Part shown: positions 44,128-52,968 of the stretch, piece after piece
How positions within the stretch are numbered: the first letter of the stretch is position 1
Layout of the letters: the number at the start of each line of letters is the position of its first letter
Origin: Verrucomicrobiota bacterium
Lineage (GTDB): Bacteria > Verrucomicrobiota > Verrucomicrobiia > Chthoniobacterales > Chthoniobacteraceae
Direction of reading: 5' to 3'
Assembly (NCBI GenBank): GCA_009885995.1
Contig: VFJQ01000122.1
Span: 1-64,000, forward strand
Length of the DNA: 64,000 bases
Made by a program: the position numbers and the translations under genes
The notes under the pieces: generated by a model
What the model was told of the DNA's origin: nothing
The model's database searches: none
The model's input: only the letters and a program-made list of their open reading frames with translations

Positions 44128-44957
44128 GCACGAAGATTTGCGCCATCACCGGGGCCGGCGGCTGGGTGGGCGGGTGCGTGGCGCGGCACTTCCGCGGGCA
44201 CGGTTGGGAAGTGCGCGGGCTCACGCGCGACGCGGGCTTCACGCTCGGCGGCGCGGTGCCGTCGCTGGCCGGCGTCCACACGCTGGTGCATTGCGCGTGG
44301 GATTTCGCGCCGCTGCGCTGGGAGGAGATCGAGGCGGTGAATGTGGAGGGCTCGCGCCGGCTTTTAGTCGCGGCGCGCGAGGCCGGGGTCGAGCGGTTGG
44401 TCTTCATCTCGACCATGAGCGCCTTCATCGGCTGCTGCTCGCTCTACGGCCGCGCGAAGCTCGCCGCCGAGGCCGCCGCGCACGCGCACGGGGCGCTCGT
44501 GCTGCGTCCGGGGCTTGTCTATGGCGCGGGCGCGGGCGGGATGTTCGGCCGTCTCCAGACGCAAGTGCGCTCGGGGCGCTTGGTGCCGCTGGTCGGCGGT
44601 GGCAGCCGGCTCTGCCTCGTGCATGAGGAGGATTTGTGCGCCTTCATCCGCCACTTCGCGGAAGACGATGGGCCGGCGCCACGGGAGGCGATTACCGCGG
44701 CGCATCCCCAGGCGTGGACCTTTCGCGCGATCCTCGAGGCGCTGGCCGTGTGCGAGGGGCGGAAGATCGCGTTCGTGCCGCTGCCGTGGCGGCTGGTGTG
44801 GCTGGCGCTGAAGATGGCGGAGGCGGTCGGGCTGCGGCTGGCTTTCCGCAGCGACAGCCTGGTGAGCCTCGTGAACCAGAACCCGGAACCGGATTTCTCC
44901 GCTGCGGCGCGCTGCGGCCTGGAGTGCCGGCCCTTTGCTGCGTCAGCGCGGGGGTGA
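44124..44957 (+). CDS. NAD-dependent epimerase/dehydratase (extended SDR)
   Basis: The 277 residues start at ATG 44124, overlapping the oxidoreductase stop. The Rossmann motif is CAITGAGGWVGGCVARHF, and the active-site region is STMSAFIGCCSLYGRAKLAAE (Tyr and Lys of YxxxK in SLYGRAK). The C-terminal substrate domain shows VLRPGLVYGAGAGGMFGRL and VHEEDLCAFIRHF. It modifies a nucleotide-sugar or related precursor. It is the last gene of the run beginning at 38440 and converges on a membrane glycosyltransferase, overlapping it by 15 bases. Confidence 0.88.
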   Translation: MSTKICAITGAGGWVGGCVARHFRGHGWEVRGLTRDAGFTLGGAVPSLAGVHTLVHCAWDFAPLRWEEIEAVNVEGSRRLLVAAREAGVERLVFISTMSAFIGCCSLYGRAKLAAEAAAHAHGALVLRPGLVYGAGAGGMFGRLQTQVRSGRLVPLVGGGSRLCLVHEEDLCAFIRHFAEDDGPAPREAITAAHPQAWTFRAILEALAVCEGRKIAFVPLPWRLVWLALKMAEAVGLRLAFRSDSLVSLVNQNPEPDFSAAARCGLECRPFAASARG

Positions 44958-46616
44958 TGCGTGCTCGTTGATCCGGCGCACGTATTCCGGCGAGAGTCGG
45001 TAGAGCGTGAGGTGAAAAGCCGTGGCTGGGGCGGCTGCACCTGTGGTGGGCGCGGCGTATTGGGGGGCGTGTGTGCCGAGGAGCTTCCACATCGTCTCTC
45101 TCGCGGTCTTGAAAACCATCACGGCTTCGTGGGGCACAGGCACGCTGGCGCGGAGTGTGTCGGTCGAGTTCGCTTCGGCTTGCGCGCGGAAGGCGGGATC
45201 GATGGGCTGCGAGTCGTCGAGCAAGATGGAGATGCGGCGGATGTGCGGCGTGAACGCCTGCGCCTGCGCGGCCAGTTCCGTGGCGGTGGTGGTGGGCGAA
45301 AAGAGCAGGCGGTCTGCGGCGACGGAGGCGTTTGCAGCGAACTCGCCATCCCAGGAACTGACCGGCGGGGTGAGGCGGGTGAAGTTCGCGAAGACGAACT
45401 CGTCGGGCGCGGTGTTCGGTCCGAGCCAGCCGGCGAGGGCGAGGGATGCGGCGGAGGCGCGGTAGTCGTGCAGCTTGCCGTAGCAGAAGAGCAGACCGCC
45501 TGCGCCGAGCAGGGCGAGGCTGCCGCGCAGCATCCGGCCTGGGTGGAAGGTGAGCGCGGTGGCGGTGAGCAGCGCGCACGGGAAGACGATGAGGCGGGTG
45601 ACGTTTTGGTTGAGGGAAAGCAGCCGCGGGATGGTGAAGATGATGAGTGCGAAGATCGCGATGTAGAGCAGCATGGCCGCAGGCAACCGGCGCTCGGGCA
45701 GGCGCTGCCGCACGTGCGGCAGGCAGGCGATCGCACCGAGCCAGAGCGCGGGTGCGGCGAGGGCGGTGCGGAGCGCGAGGACGGGCAACTTGCTGAGGCG
45801 GGAGCTGAGGAAGCCATCGCCGAGCCCCATTTGCAGCGCGATGTAGTCGGCATCGCCGTGCAGGCCCGCGGAGTAGATGACGACGTTCGCGATGAACAGC
45901 GCGAGGCTGAGCGTGCCGCCGAGGAGCATGGGCCGCCAGCCGGGGATCGACCACGGGCGCCGGATGGCGGTGCCGAGGGGCAGGTCGTGCGGGATGCACA
46001 GCAGCATCAGCGCTGGGATGGCGCTGAGTGAGAGCCACGAGATCTGGCCGCCGAGGAAGATGATGACGCCCAGCACCCACGCGCGGCGCGTCCGCTCGTG
46101 TTCTGCGGCCTCTTTCAACCGGACGATCGCGAGCACGGCGATGGGCCAGACGATGGCGGAGAGGGCGAAGAAATCGGTGTTGGTGGCGAACTCGACATTC
46201 GCATGCGCGATGGTGAAGAGGACCGCGGCGAACCACGCGGCGCGCGGAGGGAAAAATCGCGTGAGCACGCGCCAGGTGAGCAGCGAGCCGGCGAGTGCGG
46301 TGGCCGAAGCGAGGACATAGACACCCGCTTTTCCGAACAGCCCATAGAGTAGCGTGTAGAGCCAGAAGATGGGGTAGGGGTGGTGGACGTAGTTGTAATC
46401 GGCGGGGTTTGCGAGCTGGCCGACATAGGCGCCGGGCGAGAGCATGGCGCCGGCGCGCGCGGCGAAGCCGTAGTCGAGAACCTTGTGCGCCTGGACGATC
46501 TCCCAGTGGTCGTAGTGCCCGTCGGTGAGCCAGAAAAGCGGCAGCGCGTGGGCCGCGAGCCAGATGCAGGCGAGTGCGAGGCAGGGGCGCAAGGGGTGAG
46601 GATGCGGGGGTTCCAT
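44943..46616 (-). CDS. Multi-span GT-C-like membrane glycosyltransferase
   Basis: This 557-residue integral membrane protein has about ten hydrophobic segments, among them CLALACIWLAAHALPLFWL, VYVLASATALAGSLLTW, WVLGVIIFLGGQISWLSLS and LLYIAIFALIIFTIP. The first loop holds the acidic DGHYDHWEIVQAHKVLDYG, then YVHHPYPIFWLY. This D/E plus HP arrangement is common in GT-C (PMT/ArnT-like) transferases. A C-terminal soluble tail (about 430-557) follows. It is divergent from the polymerase gene at 46739. Confidence 0.78.
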   Translation of the reverse strand: MEPPHPHPLRPCLALACIWLAAHALPLFWLTDGHYDHWEIVQAHKVLDYGFAARAGAMLSPGAYVGQLANPADYNYVHHPYPIFWLYTLLYGLFGKAGVYVLASATALAGSLLTWRVLTRFFPPRAAWFAAVLFTIAHANVEFATNTDFFALSAIVWPIAVLAIVRLKEAAEHERTRRAWVLGVIIFLGGQISWLSLSAIPALMLLCIPHDLPLGTAIRRPWSIPGWRPMLLGGTLSLALFIANVVIYSAGLHGDADYIALQMGLGDGFLSSRLSKLPVLALRTALAAPALWLGAIACLPHVRQRLPERRLPAAMLLYIAIFALIIFTIPRLLSLNQNVTRLIVFPCALLTATALTFHPGRMLRGSLALLGAGGLLFCYGKLHDYRASAASLALAGWLGPNTAPDEFVFANFTRLTPPVSSWDGEFAANASVAADRLLFSPTTTATELAAQAQAFTPHIRRISILLDDSQPIDPAFRAQAEANSTDTLRASVPVPHEAVMVFKTARETMWKLLGTHAPQYAAPTTGAAAPATAFHLTLYRLSPEYVRRINEHASPPR

Positions 46617-46693
46617 CGGCGCGGCGTAGCTGGTGGCCTGTGGCTAGGCAACCAGATTTGCCGTGCAGGCCCGGCACGGCGGCGAGTGGGCGG

Positions 46694-46721
46694 TTGAAGA
46701 TGCGGCACACCCACGTATAGT
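46694..46721 (+). promoter_or_regulatory. Candidate sigma70-like promoter of the O-antigen polymerase-like gene
   Basis: TTGAAG at 46694-46699 and TATAGT at 46716-46721 are separated by 16 bases. The start codon is at 46739, which would leave a leader of only about 10 bases and no Shine-Dalgarno sequence. The site lies in the 122-base divergent gap with the GT-C gene. Confidence 0.45.
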
Positions 46722-46738
46722 CCGCGCACTTTTTCCCC

Positions 46739-48328
46739 ATGAAACTCGAACGCCTCCAGGAATACGTGCTGCCCGTCGTGGCGACCCTGGCCGGCATGGG
46801 ATTCGCCGTTTATGTGGGATACCTGATGGGTCAGGGTCAGGTCTCGACCGTGGCGGCTTTGCTGGGCGTGCTGTTCCTCGGTTTCCTGACGATGGTGATG
46901 CGGCAATACATCTGGCTGCTGTTGATTTTCGCCTGGCCGTGGACGGGGCAGATCCCGCTCATACCGGGACCCTTCGGCGTGCGGGACCTCGCCGTGATGG
47001 CGGTGACCGCGTCGTTCCTGACCCTTAAGGCGTTGAAGGTCGCTCGCCGCAAACCCACCTACGAGATCGCGGATTTGCTCCTCGGGCTCATGCTCTGTTA
47101 TCTGGTCACGGTCTTCATCCGCAACCCGGTCGGAACGCTCTTCACCAATTCGTCGCGGGTGGGCGGGCGTCCTTATTTCGCGGTATTCATCACTGGGCTG
47201 GCGTATTGGATTCTATCGAGGGCATCCGTCGCCGGGAAAGCCGGCGCGAACACGGTCATTCTCGCCTCGATGGTGAGCGTTTACTCGATGGGCATCCTGA
47301 ACGTGCTCAGCGATGTCTCCGCGAAAGCCGCTCAAGTGCTGGCAAATATCTACGCGGGCCTCGCCGGCACGCCGGATCCTACTGCGACGGCGGCTATGCT
47401 CCCGAGTGATGTTGATCCCGCAGCGATCCGGCTCACGTATCTGGCACCAGTGGGCGTCTCCACTAACCTTGCGTTGATCTCGTTTTTCACGCCACTAACA
47501 CTGCTAAAACCCCATTATCCACTGCGGATGGCTTTCTTCGGGTTTGGCGTGTTCGTCTGTCTCCTCACGGGGTTTCGCACCAGTATCATATTGACGCTGG
47601 GCTGGATGATGCTCGGCACCTATCTGCGCTCCGGTTGGCTGGACGTCGTCCGATTGGCGATCATCGGTCTCGGCTGCCTCGTCGTGCTCGTAGCCGGCAA
47701 CGGACGCCTTTATCATCTGCCATTCCCCGCGCAACGGGCGCTGTCATTCCTGCCCGGCAAATGGGACGCGGCAGCCGCGGAGAGTGCTCGGGATTCGTCG
47801 GAATGGCGCTTCCAGATATGGAGGGAAATGCTCAAGAGCAACAAATACATTCGGAACCGGCTGCTCGGGGATGGTTTTGGTTTCTTGAAGCGAGATCTGG
47901 AAGCCATCGCCTGGCTCCAGTGGACCAGGACCGGCGACGATCAGGAGAGCACGATGATCGTCGGCAATTTTCACAGTGGCCCGATCTCGACGATCCGCAT
48001 CACCGGCTACGTCGGGCTGGTCATCTACCTGGCGCTGCTGATCACCATCGCCCGGATGGCATGGAGACTAGCCCGCCGGGCTTCGAATACGTGGCTCCAG
48101 CCTCTCGCGCTTTTTGTCTGCCTGCCGCCGATCTTCGAACCGTTCTTCTTCGTTTTCGTCTTCGGCGGCTTCGATTCATCCCTCCCGAACACCATGTTTG
48201 CGCTGGGCATGTTGAAGCTCCTGGCGAATTCGCTCGATGATTTCGAGCGGGATAGGCCGCTGGAACGAACGATCCTGCCAGCGCGCAAGGCCGCTCCCGA
48301 ATACGCCCTCTCTGCCGGGAGCCAGTAG
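46739..48328 (+). CDS. O-antigen polymerase/ligase-like membrane protein (Wzy/WaaL-type)
   Basis: This 529-residue protein has about twelve hydrophobic segments (VLPVVATLAGMGFAVYVGYLM, LLGVLFLGFLTMVM, YIWLLLIFAWPW, VCLLTGFRTSIILTLGWMML and others). A large loop before the last spans (about 340-400) contains WRFQIWREMLKSNKYIRNRLLGDGFGF and NFHSGPISTIRITGYVGL, the His-containing motif of Wzy_C/WaaL proteins. Expected role: polymerising or ligating undecaprenyl-linked repeat units in the periplasm. It pairs logically with the flippase at 50124 and the surrounding transferases. It is less G+C-rich than its neighbours (47000-48200). Confidence 0.82.
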   Translation: MKLERLQEYVLPVVATLAGMGFAVYVGYLMGQGQVSTVAALLGVLFLGFLTMVMRQYIWLLLIFAWPWTGQIPLIPGPFGVRDLAVMAVTASFLTLKALKVARRKPTYEIADLLLGLMLCYLVTVFIRNPVGTLFTNSSRVGGRPYFAVFITGLAYWILSRASVAGKAGANTVILASMVSVYSMGILNVLSDVSAKAAQVLANIYAGLAGTPDPTATAAMLPSDVDPAAIRLTYLAPVGVSTNLALISFFTPLTLLKPHYPLRMAFFGFGVFVCLLTGFRTSIILTLGWMMLGTYLRSGWLDVVRLAIIGLGCLVVLVAGNGRLYHLPFPAQRALSFLPGKWDAAAAESARDSSEWRFQIWREMLKSNKYIRNRLLGDGFGFLKRDLEAIAWLQWTRTGDDQESTMIVGNFHSGPISTIRITGYVGLVIYLALLITIARMAWRLARRASNTWLQPLALFVCLPPIFEPFFFVFVFGGFDSSLPNTMFALGMLKLLANSLDDFERDRPLERTILPARKAAPEYALSAGSQ

Positions 48329-48331
48329 GCT

Positions 48332-49369
48332 TCAGCGCGCCCGCTGCCCGCCGGGTGGTGCAGGCTCGCGGAGCGCATAGTCGCCGGGAGCACGGGGTTT
48401 CTGGCATGCCGCCTTTTCCCAGATCCTGGAGATCGTCCGGGCCATCCCCGGCGAGATGAACCGCGCAGCCATGCACCAGAGCCGGTAGCGCCCGGAGACG
48501 CCGCGGATCATCCGCATGAGCGCCAGATTGTAGCCGAGCATCCGCGGGGCAAAACTCGTCGCGTGGCGAAGAATCACGCCCAACCGCGGGCGCGCCTCTG
48601 CCCGCATCTGCCGCACCGTGACGTCGTGGCACCGGCCGAGCCGCCGCAGTCGGGCGAAAGCTCGCTTGCGCTGCACGATGGTGCTCGCTTGATCGAATCC
48701 GGAACGCTCCACGCGAACGCTTCCGCGCCGGGTATCTTCGATGGCCCGGCTGCAGGCCACAGGTTGTCGCGTGAACGCTCCGCCTGCTTCCGCCGCGAGG
48801 CGGAACCACGCGTTCCAGTCTCCGGCGAACCGCGATCCTTTCTGAAATCCTCCGAGCGTTCGCAGCGTGGCGACCGAAAAGAGATTGCCGGGAAAATAGT
48901 GGCAGCAGTTCCAGGCAAATGCTTCGAGGTCGATCGGTTCCCAGTCCGTCGCCGCCTCCGAACGCGGCGGCAGGGTAATCCGGCCGCCTTCATCGATCTG
49001 CGCATTGCCGCCAAAATAGATACCCCGGCCCGGCGCTTGTTCGAGCAGCCGCAGCATCGCCGGCAGCCACTCCGGCAGCAGGATATCGTCGTCGTGCAGG
49101 ATCGAGAGCCACGGCGTCGTGCATAGGTCGAGGCAGGCATTCCAATTGTCGAAGAGCCCGCGTCTGCGCGAGTTGCGGTGATAGGCGACTCCGCGTGGAA
49201 AACGCTCGAGCACGAAATCCTTGAGCGTCGGATCAGGTCCGCAATCCTCGACCACGATCACCCTCACCGCCCCGGGTTGCTGGAGCACGCTTTCGATCGC
49301 CTGCAGGATGAACTCCCGGCGATCGAACACGGTGATCGCGATGGTGATGTCGCCAGGCTGAACGCTCAC
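48332..49369 (-). CDS. Family 2 glycosyltransferase
   Basis: This 345-residue GT-A enzyme shows ITIAITVFDRREFILQAIESVLQQ, IVVEDCGPDPTLKDF, WLSILHDDDILLPEWLPAMLRLLE (DDD metal site) and FAGDWNAWFRLAAEAG. The acceptor-side ED is in CSRAIEDTRRG. There are no membrane spans. It overlaps the upstream methyltransferase gene by four bases, so the two are coupled. It contributes a sugar to the surface glycan; donor unknown. Confidence 0.9.
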   Translation of the reverse strand: MSVQPGDITIAITVFDRREFILQAIESVLQQPGAVRVIVVEDCGPDPTLKDFVLERFPRGVAYHRNSRRRGLFDNWNACLDLCTTPWLSILHDDDILLPEWLPAMLRLLEQAPGRGIYFGGNAQIDEGGRITLPPRSEAATDWEPIDLEAFAWNCCHYFPGNLFSVATLRTLGGFQKGSRFAGDWNAWFRLAAEAGGAFTRQPVACSRAIEDTRRGSVRVERSGFDQASTIVQRKRAFARLRRLGRCHDVTVRQMRAEARPRLGVILRHATSFAPRMLGYNLALMRMIRGVSGRYRLWCMAARFISPGMARTISRIWEKAACQKPRAPGDYALREPAPPGGQRAR

Positions 49370-50070
49370 TTCCGCGGCCGTTCCGCGACGAGCAGAACGT
49401 TGATCTTCATTCCATTCGCTTGCCGGGCGATCTCCAGTCGGCTGGTCGCGCGCGGGATGCCCTCGCTCAATTCGCGATAGACCGTGTCCAGACCGAGGAG
49501 CCGGCGCAAGTGGGCGCGGCGCGCGAAGCCTTCGATCCAGCTCTCCCGAAAGAACTGCGAAAACAGCACGACCACCTCGAATCGCTCCCGAAAGGCCGCG
49601 GCCAACTCCTCTTCGCCCGGTTCGTAAATATGGAACCGGTTGCCGGGATTTGGTCCGCCTCGGCGGCGATAGGGGACGGAGACGACGGCCTTTCCACCCA
49701 GTGCCAGGCAGCGATGGATCTCCGCGACGCCGGCGCGCCAGTCGCCAAGATGCTCGAGCACTTCGAGGCAGACGATGTGCGTGAATTCACCGTCGCCAAA
49801 AGGCAGTCGCTTTGCATCGCCTTGCACGAGGCGGGCCGGCACAGCCAGCCTGTCTCGCGTGAGCGCGATCGCCTCCGCATCGGCATCGAGTCCGGTGTAG
49901 GCGTGGCACTTGGCGACGAGTTCCGCCGTCATGCACCCGGCGCCGGTGCCGATCTCGAGGACACGCGCATCGGCGGGGACTCGCTCGAGTGCGAAGTCAT
50001 ACCGGGCCCGGTGCAGCGCCGCCTGCAATCGGTCGTCGGTTTGGCTGGTGTTGAGTCGCTCGATGGCCAT
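49366..50070 (-). CDS. Class I SAM-dependent methyltransferase
   Basis: This 234-residue protein has motif I (VLEIGTGAGCMTAELVAKC), the acidic ribose contact (YTGLDADAEAIAL), the post-II block RLVQGDAKRLPFGDGEFTHIVCLEVLEHLGD, and motif IV-like GGKAVVSVPYRRRGG. A C-terminal extension of about 80 residues follows. It is of the UbiE/Methyltransf_11 type used to methylate sugars or glycan ends. It is coupled to the GT2 gene. Confidence 0.9.
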   Translation of the reverse strand: MAIERLNTSQTDDRLQAALHRARYDFALERVPADARVLEIGTGAGCMTAELVAKCHAYTGLDADAEAIALTRDRLAVPARLVQGDAKRLPFGDGEFTHIVCLEVLEHLGDWRAGVAEIHRCLALGGKAVVSVPYRRRGGPNPGNRFHIYEPGEEELAAAFRERFEVVVLFSQFFRESWIEGFARRAHLRRLLGLDTVYRELSEGIPRATSRLEIARQANGMKINVLLVAERPRK

Positions 50071-50123
50071 CGCGGCTAACTAAGCTCGGCGCCGTGATGG
50101 GCCAAGCGACAACTCGATCCGAT

Positions 50124-51683
50124 TCATCCGCGCGCCTTTTGAAGAAACCGGAGCAACTCATCGCGCAGGTCTTTCGATAATCCGACGAACCAGAACAGCA
50201 CCGCACAACCGCACCCGGAGATGGAGGCGGTCACGAGCAGGTGCGGCACGCCGGTGAGACGAGATGCTGCCCACCAAGCGAGCGCGACCACCGGGACCAT
50301 GCCGAGCGCCAGCGCGAATGCCGGGCGCAGCCAGGCGATGACTTCGCCCGTGCCGCAGTGAAAGTAGGTGCGTGTCCGGGTCACTCCGAAGACGGTGCTC
50401 CAGCCGAGCGTCGCGAGGAGCGTGGCAGTGGCGATGCCAGTCAGACCGAGGGAGTGTGCGAGGGGCCAGGCGAGCAGGAGGAAAGTGGCGCCTTCGAGAA
50501 AGAAAATGTAGCGCAGCACTTCGAGTCGCTTGGTGAGCCCCACCAGGCCCGTGTGGCATCGCGCGACGGCAAACACGGCCAGGCCTGCGGCCATCAGCGC
50601 GTCGCACGCGGTCGGCCACGCGACGCGCCCGCTCGTCCACACGCGCACGAAGCCGCCATTGCTCGCGACGCCGAGCATCCCGACAGCCACGGCGAGCGAT
50701 CCGGTCAGGGATACCAAGCCTTTGAAACGGAGCCTCAATCGATCGAGCTCGCCACGCACGATCATCTCGGTGAAGGCGCCGACCGAATGATCGTAAAGAC
50801 GGCAGACGAACTGTTGCGCGAGGACGAAGAACTTCGTGCAGACCGCCCATGCCGCCGCCGCATCGAGACCCAATGTCCGGCTGACGACGATGACCTGACT
50901 GGCCCAAAGCATCTGGGTGCCAAGATTCATCAGGAAGACATCGCGGGCGAAGGGAAGCACCACGGCCAGGCGCTGCCGGTCCACTCGTCCCCACGCCCCT
51001 CGAGCGGGCAGAAAGCCGAGGCGAACGCAGGCGATGGCGCTCCAGGTCAGGGTGAGCGCGGTCATCGCGGCGCTCCCGGCCAACAGGCTGCGCAAGCCCC
51101 AGCCTGCGCGGAAGCTCAGCCATGTCACCGCGAGGTTCACGAGCATCCCGGCGGACCCCGCGTAGTTCATTACGTCATAGCGCTGGAAGGTCCAAAACGG
51201 GATCGTCACGGTCTTGCCGAGGAACGAGAGCGCAAGCATCAGCCCCGTGCCGACGAGCACAAAAACGAAATCGCGCTGCTGTGGAGCGGCGATTCCGAAC
51301 CACTGCGCTGCCCACGGCGCGAGCGCGAGACTTGCGCCGGCCACGGCGAAAGCCTGGATGCAGAACGCGAGGAGGCCGGTCTGCAAGATCGAGCCATACG
51401 CACCGCCGTCGCGATCGTCTTTGTGGTCCGCGAGCAGCCGTCCGATCGAGGCGGTCATTCCCAGATCGAAGAGCGCGATGTAACCGGTGAGCTGGCCGAT
51501 CAGCGCCCAGAGCGCGAAGGTCTCGTTTCTCAGGTAGTGCAGCGCCAGCGGCACCGAAACGGCCGCGAACAAAACATTGGTCGCCATCAACACATAGCCC
51601 GACGCGACCCCATGCGCGAAGTGATGCAGCCGGCTCTTTTGAGCCGGCTCACGCGCGGCTGGTGGAGGCGACGATTGCACGAC
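50124..51683 (-). CDS. Polysaccharide flippase (Wzx/MOP superfamily)
   Basis: The protein has about 519 residues. Start is set at GTG 51683. The conserved N-terminus LHHFAHGVASGYVLMATNVLFAAVSVPLALHYL needs an upstream start, while the frame to 51812 would overlap the divergent gene. About 12-14 hydrophobic segments include ETFALWALIGQLTGYIALFDLGM and GMVPVVALAWWAA. MOP-family traits are the FDLGM motif and the even spacing of helices. It should flip undecaprenyl-linked oligosaccharide across the inner membrane. A hairpin repeat (51628-51649) lies inside the first codons. Confidence 0.85.
   Translation of the reverse strand, partial: VVQSSPPPAAREPAQKSRLHHFAHGVASGYVLMATNVLFAAVSVPLALHYLRNETFALWALIGQLTGYIALFDLGMTASIGRLLADHKDDRDGGAYGSILQTGLLAFCIQAFAVAGASLALAPWAAQWFGIAAPQQRDFVFVLVGTGLMLALSFLGKTVTIPFWTFQRYDVMNYAGSAGMLVNLAVTWLSFRAGWGLRSLLAGSAAMTALTLTWSAIACVRLGFLPARGAWGRVDRQRLAVVLPFARDVFLMNLGTQMLWASQVIVVSRTLGLDAAAAWAVCTKFFVLAQQFVCRLYDHSVGAFTEMIVRGELDRLRLRFKGLVSLTGSLAVAVGMLGVASNGGFVRVWTSGRVAWPTACDALMAAGLAVFAVARCHTGLVGLTKRLEVLRYIFFLEGATFLLLAWPLAHSLGLTGIATATLLATLGWSTVFGVTRTRTYFHCGTGEVIAWLRPAFALALGMVPVVALAWWAASRLTGVPHLLVTASISGCGCAVLFWFVGLSKDLRDELLRFLQKARG
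51628..51649. repeat. Perfect 9-bp hairpin with TTTT loop at the flippase N-terminus
   Basis: AGCCGGCTC (51628-51636), TTTT, then GAGCCGGCT (51641-51649). It falls in the likely N-terminal coding region of the flippase. It resembles the half-arm of a dispersed palindromic repeat; it is not followed by a T-tract at the right distance for a terminator of a known gene end. Confidence 0.55.
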
Positions 51684-51771
51684 CCACGCTGCTACGCCCG
51701 CCCGGCGGACGGAAGCTCGAAAACCGCGAGGCCTTGCGGTGCACGTCACCAGCACGCATCTAGGCGCATTC

Positions 51772-52968
51772 ATGAATCGTCCGCTGCGCGTTGCGCTTTT
51801 GACCACCGACACCCGCGAATACCTGGGGGCCTACGACATGCCGAAGCCTTTCTTCGGCCCCGCGGTCGCGGCGCTCCTGCAGGGTTTCGAGCAAGTGGAC
51901 GGCGCAGAGTTCGAGATCATCTCCTGCGTGCGGCAGCCCATGCCGGCCCTGGTGCAGCTGGCGCCGAACATGCGCTATCACGCGCTGCTCGTGCCGAAAC
52001 TCGGCTGGATGACGACGGGCTACCAAGGCTGCATCCGCGCCGTCCGGCGAAAGCTGCGCGAACTGAAGCCCGACATCGTTCACGGGCAGGGGACGGAACG
52101 CGATTGCGCCATCTGCTCAGCGTTCTGTGGCTTTCCCAATATCGTCACGATCCACGGGAACATGGCGAAGATAGCCGAAGTCCTTCGAGAGAGGCCATTC
52201 AGCTACGGCTGGCTCAATGCCCGGCTCGAAAACTTTACGCTCCCGCGGACCGGCGGAGTCGTGTGCAACTCCGCGCACACGGAGGCGCTCGTCCGGCCGC
52301 GTGCCCAAAGGACGTGGCGAGTGCCGAACCCGCTCCAGCCTGTCTTTTTCCAGCCCATTCCGAAAAGGCCGCAGGGTGAACCGGTGCGCATTCTCAATGT
52401 AGGAGTCGTATCGCCATGGAAACGGCAGCTCGAGATCCTGGATTTTTCCGAGCGTCTGCACGCGGACGGAGTGGCCGCGACCTTTGAATTTGTGGGCCAG
52501 TGCGAAGGCAGCACTCCATACCAGCGCGCATTCCTGGAACGGGTCTCGCGGGCCGAGCGGGCTGGGTTCGCGCGCTGGGTCGGCGCGGAGAACGCGGACG
52601 AACTGGTTTCGCGTTTCGATCGCTCATCGGCCCTGCTGCACCTTCCCACCGAGGAAGCCTTTGGGCTCGTGGTGGCCGAGGCGCTGGCGCGCAACTTGAA
52701 GGTGTTTTCCAGCCGGACCGGCGGAATCCCAGATATCGCAGGGGCGGCGGATGGGGCGGAGTTGATAGACGGCGACGATTGGGATGGCCTCCGACTGGCA
52801 ATCACTCGCTGGGTCGGCGCCGGCGCTCCGCGGCCGGTGAACGCGGCGGTTGAAATGGAGAATCGCTACCACCCGCGGCGCATCGCCGAGCGGCACCTCG
52901 AGATTTACCGCGAAGTGCTCGCCGGCTTGACCACGTCGCTTCCGTCCCGCCACGATTCAGCCCAGTGA
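51772..52968 (+). CDS. Family 4/1 glycosyltransferase (GT-B)
   Basis: This 398-residue protein starts at ATG 51772. N-terminal half: LRVALLTTDTREYLGAYDMPKPFFGPAVAALLQGF and IVHGQGTERDCAICSAF. C-terminal nucleotide-sugar half: ILNVGVVSPWKRQLEILDF and PTEEAFGLVVAEALARNLKVFSSRTGGIPDIA, with the EX7E motif (Glu in EEAFGLVVAEAL). It transfers a sugar to the growing glycan. It is coupled by GTGA to a methyltransferase downstream. Confidence 0.92.
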   Translation: MNRPLRVALLTTDTREYLGAYDMPKPFFGPAVAALLQGFEQVDGAEFEIISCVRQPMPALVQLAPNMRYHALLVPKLGWMTTGYQGCIRAVRRKLRELKPDIVHGQGTERDCAICSAFCGFPNIVTIHGNMAKIAEVLRERPFSYGWLNARLENFTLPRTGGVVCNSAHTEALVRPRAQRTWRVPNPLQPVFFQPIPKRPQGEPVRILNVGVVSPWKRQLEILDFSERLHADGVAATFEFVGQCEGSTPYQRAFLERVSRAERAGFARWVGAENADELVSRFDRSSALLHLPTEEAFGLVVAEALARNLKVFSSRTGGIPDIAGAADGAELIDGDDWDGLRLAITRWVGAGAPRPVNAAVEMENRYHPRRIAERHLEIYREVLAGLTTSLPSRHDSAQ

